This document shows positions 1 through 6,248 of a DNA stretch of 14,770 nucleotides, in pieces (the stretch's first letter is position 1; each line of letters begins with the position of its first letter). This DNA is from CAJWLW01 sp963580095 (lineage in GTDB: Bacteria; Verrucomicrobiota; Lentisphaeria; JABSQK01; CAJWLW01), in NCBI GenBank assembly GCA_963580095.1, contig CAUZJQ010000083.1, positions 1-14,770 of the forward strand, given 5' to 3'. Under the pieces are notes generated by a model. It was not told the origin of the DNA. It ran no database searches and saw only the letters and a program-made list of their open reading frames with translations. The position numbers and the translations under genes are program-made.

Positions 1-403
1 AGACAAACGGTGTCCCGGCAAGGCTCGGTGGCATTCCCTCCATCAGCCGGTCCTGCACTTCCTCCTTGATCTTCTTGCGCTCCTTGCGCGTGAGGAAAGC
101 GCCGTTGTTCCCCTCCATCATGGCGAATTCCGCCATTTTGCATTCCGCCTTGAGCAGTGACGGCGGAATCTTGCGCTGCGCACTCCGCAGTACGAGGTGG
201 AGATAGCCGCCCATGTAGGCGGTCTCATCGTCGATGCGGGTGTCGAGCAGGTGGCGGCCGGTCACCCAGCCGAGTTCTTCCTTGTCTTTGACGTACTGTA
301 GCGGCGGCGCCTTGCGAGCGGCAAAGCGCTCGAGCGCGTCATCGGGCATCTTGGCGGGCATGTGGCAGACGGAGAATGCGAATGATCCGGAATCAAATCC
401 CAT
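1..403 (-). CDS. RdgC-like recombination-associated protein, N-terminal part (runs off window)
   Basis: The reading frame is open from the window edge to position 403 and gives about 134 residues starting MGFDSGSFAFSV. It contains GWVTGRHLLD (about residues 47-56), a GGYLHLVL strand, KIPPSLLKAE, and a basic helix LTRKERKKIKEEV that ends near MPPSLAGTPFV. That order (GWV, an IPP segment, then a Lys/Glu-rich helix followed by a hydrophobic strand) is what I recall for RdgC-family proteins, especially the divergent form in Verrucomicrobiota/Lentisphaerota-like genomes. RdgC is a DNA-binding ring protein that modulates RecA-dependent recombination. The C-terminus is missing because the window ends. 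No Shine-Dalgarno is visible before 403. The frame stays open upstream and a second ATG exists at 505-503 (MFTVAIPDLARGN...), so the start is uncertain; 403 is chosen because the family usually begins with M-G/A-F-x-S/T-G-S. The assignment is by motif memory only. Confidence 0.6.
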   Translation of the reverse strand, partial: MGFDSGSFAFSVCHMPAKMPDDALERFAARKAPPLQYVKDKEELGWVTGRHLLDTRIDDETAYMGGYLHLVLRSAQRKIPPSLLKAECKMAEFAMMEGNNGAFLTRKERKKIKEEVQDRLMEGMPPSLAGTPFV

Positions 404-544
404 AATGTAGCTGGTGTAGGTGTCGGGTTTCGGGTTGTCTGAAGTCGGCGGAAGGGATGACTGAATGTTCCCCCGCGCGAGATCGGGAATTGCGACAGTA
501 AACATGGCCGTGGCATGGCGTTTTCCAAATGCCGCGAGAGATTG

Positions 545-572
545 TTCACCACCTTCGTACCTTCGTGGTGAA
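545..572. repeat. Inverted repeat TTCACCAC-N12-GTGGTGAA with internal CCTTCGT repeats
   Basis: A perfect 8-bp inverted repeat (TTCACCAC at 545-552, GTGGTGAA at 565-572) encloses a 12-base loop that carries direct copies of ACCTTCGT (550-557, 558-565). It sits in the 246-base space between the 3' end of the M81 gene and the RdgC-like gene, both on the minus strand. Sequences of the type TTCACCACGAAGG-ACGAAGG occur as dispersed intergenic repeats in several environmental genomes (recalled, not checked). It could act as a hairpin in the leader of the RdgC-like gene or help end M81 transcription, but no T-run follows. Nothing else is evident in 404-649. Confidence 0.55.
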
Positions 573-649
573 AAGATTGCCTGTTTCCACGATCCGGAAT
601 ATCTTACTGGCGACGGTCAATCAGCAGGCATACTCATGCGGGGCGGTTC

Positions 650-2137
650 CTACGGCAGCTCGAAAGCAGCGTCCGTATCAATCGGGTAGATCTTCCGCCC
701 AAGGCGGGTGAAGGGCAGGCTGGCGAAGTCCTGGCTCGTGACGCTGGCGGTGTCAACGTTGAAGATACTGCCGGCAATCGGCCCGAAACCGCTCCGGAAG
801 TGCCCGGTCGATTTGACGCAGATATACTTCAATTCACGGCAGTCGAGTCCGAGGCTGCGTGAGAATGCCAGATCGATCGGTTGACAGTATTCCGAGATCA
901 CAACGACAGAAATGCCGTCCTGCCGGACTAAGGCAGAGTCGCCATAGAACGCCTCCGCTCCTTCCCACATCGGCCCGTCATAAATCGAGCGGCCATCGCT
1001 CACCGCGAGCACTTCTACGGTCATCGGCACGGGCGGTCCGCAGATCTCACATGACTTACCGCCCATCTGCACATCGATAGTCGCGCCCACACCGGCAGCC
1101 ATCGCCTGCTGCACAACCGCGGGATCGACGACGTACAGGATCGCCGCGTCCTGCAATCCTCGATCGATGAACAAATTGAGAATCTCGACGCCGTCACTGG
1201 GGGAGCCGCCGCCAGGGTTGTCCGCCTGGTCGGCAAGGACAATCGGGTATTTGCCAATGCTATCGCCCTCGGCGAGTGCATCCGCCGGCTTCATCAGCGC
1301 CCGCTGCCAGTCGTCTCGGCGGTGCCAAAGCCATTTTGCCAACTCATCGGCAGTCTGCTGCGCCAGCGTCGGGTCGTTGTCGGTCACGACAATGGTCGAG
1401 GCACCAACTATCGGGATGTCGGCCCACTGGTATCCCAGTCCGATGCTGGCGGTCAACACACCAGGACGCATCTCGATATCGAAACAGTGCTGGTACGCAG
1501 ACTTGATCGGTTCTTCCGCGGATATCATTTTGGCCGCAGCCCAGAACATCGGGATCGGCCGGTACGCCATGGTCGGGCGGATCTCGCCGCGGATGGTGCG
1601 GACCATCATGTCGGCGGCTTCAAGGGCGCGTTCGGCCATGTCGACGTGCGGGTAGGTGTCTTCGATGATCAGGGCGTCGGCATTTTCGACCATCAGCGGG
1701 CCGATGTTACAGTGCGGGTCATGCACGGCCATGATCAGGCAGTCGGGGCCAACCAGTCCACGCACCGCCTGCAGGATATCGCCATCCCCGTCATCGAGAC
1801 CCTGGACCGAGTAGCCGCCGTGCAGGTCCAGCAGGACACCGTCCACCGGCAAGGCATCACGCAGTCGATCAAGCAGCCGGTTCTTCAGTATCTCATGGAG
1901 ATCAAGCGCTGGCTGCCGGCTGCAGTGCGGATATGTCGCGATCAACGGCACCAGCTCAGCGCCATGCAGGCGGACCCCCTTAATGAATCCGTCGACAACC
2001 GTGTTCGCCTCGCCGGACAGCGCTGCCAGTGCTTCACCTTCGAAGTATCTGCCTTCCGATTCAAAAACCTCGAGCGATGTTTCGATGGGTGAGAAGCTGC
2101 TGCTCTCGTGTTGGATGCTGCCTACGGCAATTCGCAT
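650..2137 (-). CDS. M81 family metallohydrolase (MlrC / microcystinase C type)
   Basis: The protein is 495 aa, the usual length for peptidase family M81 (DUF1485 N-terminal plus MlrC C-terminal domain). The N-terminus has the family signature QHESSSFSP (residues 9-17). DLHGG (104-108) matches the usual DLHGAM. DPHCN (140-144) followed by TYPHVD gives D140, H142 and H164, with the same D-x-H-x21-H spacing as the zinc ligands Asp167/His169/His191 of Sphingomonas MlrC. The C-terminal domain carries ADQADNPGGGSPSDG. MlrC cleaves linearised microcystin, but most homologues sit in catabolic operons and probably hydrolyse small amides, so the substrate here is unknown. The ATG at 2137 has a good Shine-Dalgarno (GAGGGG, about 4 bases away). 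The gene follows a Sec-lyase remnant and is divergent from a D-threonine aldolase-like gene. No signal peptide is seen, so it is probably cytoplasmic. Confidence 0.9.
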   Translation of the reverse strand: MRIAVGSIQHESSSFSPIETSLEVFESEGRYFEGEALAALSGEANTVVDGFIKGVRLHGAELVPLIATYPHCSRQPALDLHEILKNRLLDRLRDALPVDGVLLDLHGGYSVQGLDDGDGDILQAVRGLVGPDCLIMAVHDPHCNIGPLMVENADALIIEDTYPHVDMAERALEAADMMVRTIRGEIRPTMAYRPIPMFWAAAKMISAEEPIKSAYQHCFDIEMRPGVLTASIGLGYQWADIPIVGASTIVVTDNDPTLAQQTADELAKWLWHRRDDWQRALMKPADALAEGDSIGKYPIVLADQADNPGGGSPSDGVEILNLFIDRGLQDAAILYVVDPAVVQQAMAAGVGATIDVQMGGKSCEICGPPVPMTVEVLAVSDGRSIYDGPMWEGAEAFYGDSALVRQDGISVVVISEYCQPIDLAFSRSLGLDCRELKYICVKSTGHFRSGFGPIAGSIFNVDTASVTSQDFASLPFTRLGRKIYPIDTDAAFELP

Positions 2138-2145
2138 GCCACCCC

Positions 2146-2164
2146 TCGTGATTTTTTTTCGTGA
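2146..2164. repeat. Direct repeat TCGTGA flanking a T tract
   Basis: Two copies of TCGTGA (2146-2151 and 2159-2164) bracket a run of eight T residues (A8 on the coding minus strand). This occupies almost all of the 27-base gap between the Sec-lyase remnant and the M81 start codon, immediately upstream of the M81 Shine-Dalgarno. It may be a slippage scar or an A-rich translation enhancer. Confidence 0.4.
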
Positions 2165-2404
2165 CTATTTCCCACGCAGCACCGCCACTATCTGTTCGAT
2201 TGCCTGACCAATCTCTGTTTCCGTTGTAGAGCGTCCGACAGAAAGTCGCAATGTGCCGGCTGCAAACTCCGCAGATACATGCATCGCGATAAGCACCGGT
2301 GAGACACTGGGTTCACCGCTGTGGCATACGGCGCCGGCGGACACAGCGATGCCCGGAAGCGCAGCCTGCAACGCTGATTGCAGGTGCTCCCGCAATTCAA
2401 ACAT
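2165..2404 (-). pseudogene. Remnant of selenocysteine lyase / cysteine desulfurase (C-terminal segment)
   Basis: This 79-aa ORF resembles the last part of class V aminotransferase-fold desulfurases of the selenocysteine lyase type. It has SAGAVCHSG with the catalytic-loop Cys, then SPVLIAMHV, LRLSVGRSTTETEI and a terminal helix. The first 15 residues (MFELREHLQSALQAA) resemble the helix that in full proteins lies some tens of residues before the Cys loop, so the middle seems to be deleted. The whole PLP domain, including the Schiff-base lysine, is absent: an in-frame stop lies at 2438-2440 and no matching sequence is seen beyond it. A run GGGGGGAG lies about 12 bases before the ATG, so it might still be translated. 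It ends 27 bases before the M81 start on the same strand. I infer a decayed gene; a free-standing small domain is possible but unlikely to be active alone. Confidence 0.6.
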
Positions 2405-2520
2405 GCGATGACTGTACTCCCCCCGGATTGTCCCGAATCAATTCACATGCTTTCCATCGGCCATTTGCCTGATTGGATTTGTACGGTAGGGTGATCGTGT
2501 TCGACTATACATCGGCCGCA

Positions 2521-2531
2521 GGCACGGTGCC
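2521..2531. repeat. Palindrome GGCAC-G-GTGCC before the D-threonine aldolase-like gene
   Basis: A perfect 5-bp dyad with a 1-base centre ends one base before the first possible ATG (2532) of the aldolase-like gene. It would be an operator-sized site in the divergent control region between the leftward and rightward genes. The rest of that region (2405-2520) holds a TATACA box-like run at 2506-2511 but no convincing -35 element. Confidence 0.35.
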
Positions 2532-2573
2532 ATGCCGATTCCGATCAACCAATCCCCGAATCCTCCGAATCCT

Positions 2574-3689
2574 ATGGACCCGAAATACAAGATCGACGAC
2601 ACCGCCAATCTGCTCAGTCCGAGCATGATCATTTATCGCGAACTGGTGATCGCAAACATCGAAGAGATGATCCGGATCGCCGGTACCCCGGAGCGACTCC
2701 GGCCCCACTGCAAAACGCACAAGATGGCGGAGATCGCCAAGCTCGAGGTCGACCGCGGCATTACCAGACACAAAGCGGCAACATTCGCCGAGGTCGAGAT
2801 GCTGGCAGATGCCGGCGCGGCCGACATCCTGCTCGCCTACAACCCGGTCGGGCCGAATATCCAGCGCACGATCGCGGTGCGAGAGAAGTACCCCGACATA
2901 CTGTTCTCGGTGACGGCCGACCACCCAGCGGTTCTGGCGGATCTGGCGCAGGCAATGACCACCGCCGGACAGTGCGTCGATGTACTCGTCGACATCAATC
3001 TCGGCATGAACCGCACCGGGCTGAACGTGGACGACGATGCATTCAATCTGTACCGCGATATCGTTGAAAGAGACGGTGTCACGCCCGGGGGACTGCACCT
3101 GTACGACGGCCATAATCAGCAGATCGATGTCGATGAACGCCAGGCAACAGTCGATGCGACGTGGGGGCCGGCGATGGCATTCCGCGAACGGTTACTGGCC
3201 GAAGGCTGGCCGGTGCCGCGGTTGGTGTGCGGCGGCACCCCGACCTTTCCGGTGTACGCCGCGAAGCCGGAGCCGGGTATCGAGTGCAGCCCGGGCACGA
3301 TTGTGCTGCATGACGCGTATTACGAGCGCAATTTCCCGGACCTGAACTTCACACCGGCAGCAGTCATCCTGACGCGCTGTGTCAGTCGGCCCGGCTCGGA
3401 TCTGGTAACCTTCGACGTCGGCAATAAAGCGATCGCCGCTGACCCGGCCATTGACAGTCGGGCGTTTCTCCCGGACCTGCCCGAAGCGGTGCCGAAGTAC
3501 CATAACGAAGAGCATCTGCTGCTGCAAACGAAAGATGCCAAGCGCTTCACACCTGGTGACGAGACCTTGGTAATTCCCGGTCACATCTGCCCGAGTGTGG
3601 CATTGCATCGCGAGGTGTACGTGGCGGACGGCGGCAAGGTCATCGGTACCTGGCAGGTGACAGCGCGCGATCGAGTGTTGAGCATCTAA
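2574..3689 (+). CDS. D-threonine aldolase / D-serine dehydratase-family PLP enzyme
   Basis: The protein is 371 aa with the fold III (alanine racemase-like) layout. An N-terminal barrel has RPHCKTHK with the PLP Schiff-base lysine at K47. Barrel strands follow (DILLAYNPVG, VLVDINLGMNRTG, LHLYDGHNQ, LVCGGTPTFPVY), and a C-terminal beta domain has PGHICPSV. There H337 and C339 form the H-x-C pair that binds the divalent metal in D-serine dehydratase. The family cleaves D-beta-hydroxy amino acids to glycine plus an aldehyde, or removes ammonia from D-Ser or D-threo-3-hydroxyaspartate; which applies here is not decidable. The frame also has an ATG at 2532, adding a Pro-rich 14-residue leader. Neither start has a Shine-Dalgarno, and 2574 is preferred because similar proteins begin near the YKIDDTANLLSPS segment. 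It is followed on the same strand by an SDR and an ABC importer. Confidence 0.85.
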   Translation: MDPKYKIDDTANLLSPSMIIYRELVIANIEEMIRIAGTPERLRPHCKTHKMAEIAKLEVDRGITRHKAATFAEVEMLADAGAADILLAYNPVGPNIQRTIAVREKYPDILFSVTADHPAVLADLAQAMTTAGQCVDVLVDINLGMNRTGLNVDDDAFNLYRDIVERDGVTPGGLHLYDGHNQQIDVDERQATVDATWGPAMAFRERLLAEGWPVPRLVCGGTPTFPVYAAKPEPGIECSPGTIVLHDAYYERNFPDLNFTPAAVILTRCVSRPGSDLVTFDVGNKAIAADPAIDSRAFLPDLPEAVPKYHNEEHLLLQTKDAKRFTPGDETLVIPGHICPSVALHREVYVADGGKVIGTWQVTARDRVLSI

Positions 3690-3725
3690 AAGCGGGTTCC
3701 AACATTCAGTCCGTTGCTTCACGCT

Positions 3726-3764
3726 CCTCTTGATCGAATCTGGCAACGTCGATCGCTCAAGAGG
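3726..3764. promoter_or_regulatory. Inverted repeat (operator or hairpin) upstream of SDR gene
   Basis: CCTCTTGA (3726-3733) and TCAAGAGG (3757-3764) are perfectly complementary. Inner TCGA segments (3734-3737 and 3749-3752) extend the stem with a small asymmetric bulge. The element lies in the 135-base space between the aldolase-like gene and the SDR. It has no following T-run, so it is either a regulator binding site, an RNA-processing hairpin, or a weak terminator. Confidence 0.4.
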
Positions 3765-3824
3765 TGCCATGAAATGCGGGATTGTGAGTGAGATGAAAAA
3801 AACAAATTCAGATGGGAGCAACAC

Positions 3825-4595
3825 ATGTTGAATCAGTTATTTGACCTGACAGGGCGAACGGCGCTGGTGACGGGCGGGAGTAAGGGGATCGGCAAGAGCA
3901 TTGCGCGCGGCTATGCCGAAGCCGGGGCGAACGTCGTGATCACGGCGCGCCATGAAGATGAACTGCAGGCAGCCTGCGCCGAGATCGGCGACGGTCTCGA
4001 TGTGCAAGTGGCCTATCGCCTCTGCGAAATGACCGACCGGGCACAGTGCGACGACATGATACGCTCGGTGCAGGCCGAATTTTCGATTGTCGATATCCTG
4101 TGCAACAACGCCGGCAGCAACGCCCCTCAACCACTGGTCGATATCGACGATGCGGATTGGGACCGCGTGCTGGAGTTGAACTTCACAAGCTGCATGCGGT
4201 TGGCGCGCGGTTTCGCGCCGGCAATGATCGAACAGAAATGGGGCCGCATCCTGCACATCTCGTCGATCATGGCGCTGACCAGTGCCGCGGGACGCGGCGT
4301 TTACTCGGGCACCAAGGCAGCACTCGTTGGAACAACACGGGCACACGCCATCGAGCTGGGACCGCACGGGGTGACAGTGAATTGCCTGGCACCGGGACCT
4401 GTCGCGACAGATATGCTGACGACCATGCTGAGCCCGGAGCAGCGGGCGGGGTTTTGCGATCGCGCTTCTCTCAAGCGCCTGGGCGAAACCATCGAGATGG
4501 TCGGGCCGGCGCTACTGCTTTCCAGCGATGCCGGCAGCTACATAACCGGTGCCGTCCTGGTCGTCGACGGTGGTGTGATCTGCCGATCGTTTTAG
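3825..4595 (+). CDS. SDR family oxidoreductase (classical short-chain dehydrogenase)
   Basis: The protein is 256 aa, typical for classical SDRs. The NAD(P)-binding Gly motif TGGSKGIG is at residues 16-23, NNAG at 94-97, structural Asn at N119, and the catalytic set S147, Y160 and K164 is intact (YSGTK). Arg42 after the second strand, with no acidic residue there, suggests NADP(H). It resembles gluconate 5-dehydrogenase or 3-oxoacyl reductase-like SDRs, which act on secondary alcohol/keto groups; the actual substrate is unknown. The ATG is preceded by GGGAG six bases away. Its TAG stop shares a G with the GTG start of the transporter ATPase (TAGTG), so the two are translationally coupled. This suggests the enzyme handles the imported compound or a product of it. 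Confidence 0.9.
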   Translation: MLNQLFDLTGRTALVTGGSKGIGKSIARGYAEAGANVVITARHEDELQAACAEIGDGLDVQVAYRLCEMTDRAQCDDMIRSVQAEFSIVDILCNNAGSNAPQPLVDIDDADWDRVLELNFTSCMRLARGFAPAMIEQKWGRILHISSIMALTSAAGRGVYSGTKAALVGTTRAHAIELGPHGVTVNCLAPGPVATDMLTTMLSPEQRAGFCDRASLKRLGETIEMVGPALLLSSDAGSYITGAVLVVDGGVICRSF

Positions 4596-5362
4596 TGTCT
4601 CGTCAAACGAATTTTGCCGTGCATCTTTCAATCAGCGCCGTCAACAAACGCTTCGCCTCGACGGGTGACGTGTTGTCTGACATTAACATCGATGTACCGG
4701 GCGGCCAGTTCATCACCCTGCTCGGACCGTCGGGATGCGGCAAGTCGACGTTCCTGCGGCTGCTGGCGGGACTCGAATCACCAGACACCGGCAGCCTCCG
4801 ATTCGACGACCGGGATCCGGCCTCGCGCGAGAGTCTTGGCTACGTCTTTCAGGAACCCCGGCTGCTGGCGTGGCGCACCGCAGCAGAAAATATCGCGTTG
4901 CCTCTGGAGATCGAAGGTGTCGCCGGTGAAAACTACACACAACTGGTCAATGATGCGCTGAAGCTGGTCCGTCTCGAGGCCTTTGCGAAGAGTTTCCCCG
5001 ACGAGCTTTCCGGCGGCATGCGCATGCGTGTGTCGGTCGCCCGTGCACTGGTCACATCACCGCGCCTGCTGTTGCTCGACGAACCATTCGGCGCCCTCGA
5101 CGAAATGACCCGTCAGGATCTCAACGACGAGCTCATGCGGCTGTGGCTGGAGCGCAACTGGACGGCAGTGTTCGTGACCCACAATGTCTTCGAAGCCGTC
5201 TACCTCAGCCAGCGCATTCTGATCATGAGCGCCAAGCCGGGCAAGATCATCGCCGATATCGAGGTGCCATTCGACTATCCGCGTGAAGCGCAGTTGCGGG
5301 CGCAGCCGGAATTCGCTGCTGTAGTCGGGCGTGTCATGGAGAGGCTGACCGATGCCAGTTAA
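4595..5362 (+). CDS. ABC transporter ATP-binding protein (SsuB/TauB/ThiZ-like)
   Basis: With a GTG start at 4595 the protein is 255 aa. It has Walker A GPSGCGKST (44-52), a Q-loop in VFQEP, signature LSGGMRMRV, Walker B LLLLDEPFGALDE and the switch His in FVTHN. The SGGMRMRVSVARAL form and the short length place it with ATPases of nitrate/sulfonate/taurine/pyrimidine importers. It powers import through the neighbouring permease on the cytoplasmic side of the inner membrane. No ATG lies near the conserved N-terminus. GTG 4595 overlaps the SDR stop, and GTG 4619 (HLSISAVNKRF) is an alternative eight codons in; neither has a strong Shine-Dalgarno, which fits coupling to the SDR. The frame is also open far upstream across the SDR gene, but that extension has no protein-like character. 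Confidence 0.9.
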   Translation: MSRQTNFAVHLSISAVNKRFASTGDVLSDINIDVPGGQFITLLGPSGCGKSTFLRLLAGLESPDTGSLRFDDRDPASRESLGYVFQEPRLLAWRTAAENIALPLEIEGVAGENYTQLVNDALKLVRLEAFAKSFPDELSGGMRMRVSVARALVTSPRLLLLDEPFGALDEMTRQDLNDELMRLWLERNWTAVFVTHNVFEAVYLSQRILIMSAKPGKIIADIEVPFDYPREAQLRAQPEFAAVVGRVMERLTDAS

Positions 5363-5490
5363 TGTGGGAGGTGAAATCGCGGCCGCGGAGAAAGGATCCA
5401 GAGAATCTGAACCGGAAGTTCAGGATCGCCGGAGCGGAACCCACCTCCCCCACGCTTGCTGGTCAAAGCAATGAAAACAATCGCACGTAA
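5362..5490 (+). CDS. Possible 42-aa coupled small ORF
   Basis: An ATG overlaps the ATPase stop (TAATG) and opens a 42-codon frame beginning MWEVKSRPRRKDPENLNRK. It ends at a TAA that lies 20 bases inside the permease gene, in a different frame. It would fill the otherwise odd 108-base gap in a tight operon and carry ribosomes from the ATPase to the permease start, which itself lacks a good Shine-Dalgarno. The product is basic and polar, with no domain I recognise. The frame may be chance in GC-rich DNA; the coupling geometry is the only support. Confidence 0.22.
   Translation: MWEVKSRPRRKDPENLNRKFRIAGAEPTSPTLAGQSNENNRT
5364..5453 (+). other. Structured gap between ATPase and permease (nested inverted repeats)
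   Basis: GTGGGAGGTG (5364-5373) can pair with CACCTCCCCCAC (5442-5453) with a two-base bulge. Between them lie a 10-bp palindrome CGCGGCCGCG (5378-5387) and the hairpin CTGAAC-CGGAA-GTTCAG (5407-5423). The outer arm contains a Shine-Dalgarno-like GGGAGG that has no start at the right distance. It could be a folded mRNA segment that sets the ATPase:permease ratio, or the relic of an inserted repeat element. Confidence 0.4.
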
Positions 5491-6247
5491 TATTCTGCCG
5501 CCACTGCTGGTGTTCGTCGTCTTCGTCGCGGGATGGGCGTTGTTCGTGAAAATTTCGGACATCGCGGAGTTCGTGCTGCCGGGACCGGATCGGGTGTTCG
5601 AGAAGATGATCGAGCACCGGCAGGCACTGCTGAAAGCAACGCTCAGCACCGGCATAGTGGCACTTGCCGGCTTCGGGTTGAGTCTGGTCGTCGGCTGTCT
5701 CTCGGCGTTTGTCATGGCGCAGACGCGCGTGCTCGAGCGGTGTTTTTACCCCTATGCCATTTTCCTGCAGACCGTACCGATCATCGCCATTGCGCCGATC
5801 ATCATCATCTGGTTCGGCCCCGGCGTGCCGTCAATCATCTGCGTCTCGTTCATGATCAGTCTGTTCCCGGTGATCACCAATGCGACCGCCGGCCTGGCGA
5901 ATCCGCCGCGGGAATATCTCGAACTGCTGCGCGTCTATGATGCGAGCTGGTGGAAGACACTGGTCAAGGTTCGCATTCCGGCGGCAGTTCCATATATTAT
6001 TACGGGTGCCAGGATTTCGGCAGGATTATCGGTTGTCGGTGCGATCGTCGGCGAGTATTTCACCAGCATGATGAATCTCGACTATGGTATCGCTTATCTC
6101 GTCATCATGAATGCCGAGAACGCACGTACCGCGTATCTCTTCGCGACCACACTGATGTCGGCTCTGCTCGGGCTGGTGATCTTCGCCGGTGTGAGTCTGG
6201 CGGGCAACCTGATCCTGCGTCGGGGACATTATCAACAGGGAGAATGA
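5471..6247 (+). CDS. ABC transporter permease (SsuC/TauC/ThiX-like)
   Basis: From ATG 5471 the protein is 258 aa. A first membrane segment lies at about residues 8-28 (LPPLLVFVVFVAGWALFV). Further hydrophobic segments follow around LSTGIVALAGFGLSLVVG, FLQTVPIIAIAPIIIIWFG, IICVSFMISLFPVI and ISAGLSVVGAIVGEYF, with the last at TTLMSALLGLVIFAGVSL. The cytoplasmic coupling (EAA-type) loop is EYLELLRVYDASWWKTLVKVRIPAAVPYI. It is the BPD_transp_1 family and forms the inner-membrane channel with the preceding ATPase. A TTG at 5456 could add five residues (LLVKA), but ATG 5471 is the natural start; an in-frame TGA at 5408 excludes longer forms. No strong Shine-Dalgarno is visible, so it may depend on coupling or structure in the preceding gap. 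Its TGA is one base from the next ATG. Confidence 0.9.
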   Translation: MKTIARNILPPLLVFVVFVAGWALFVKISDIAEFVLPGPDRVFEKMIEHRQALLKATLSTGIVALAGFGLSLVVGCLSAFVMAQTRVLERCFYPYAIFLQTVPIIAIAPIIIIWFGPGVPSIICVSFMISLFPVITNATAGLANPPREYLELLRVYDASWWKTLVKVRIPAAVPYIITGARISAGLSVVGAIVGEYFTSMMNLDYGIAYLVIMNAENARTAYLFATTLMSALLGLVIFAGVSLAGNLILRRGHYQQGE

Positions 6248-6248
6248 G

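Noticed and set aside
1322..2092. 256-codon plus-strand frame opposite the M81 gene
   Set aside because: The M81 protein on the minus strand has all family motifs and metal ligands. The antisense frame has low-complexity His/Val/Asp composition typical of a shadow frame.
4046..5362. Very long open frame (438 codons) covering the SDR gene and the ATPase
   Set aside because: The part before 4595 runs in the wrong frame through an intact SDR gene and has no protein family character. It is an open-frame artefact of GC-rich coding DNA, not a fusion protein.
5378..5399. Adjacent GCGGCCGC and GGATCC sites, as in a cloning vector linker
   Set aside because: Flanking sequence continues the same operon on both sides with no vector-like sequence. 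The sites arise from natural palindromes in the structured gap.
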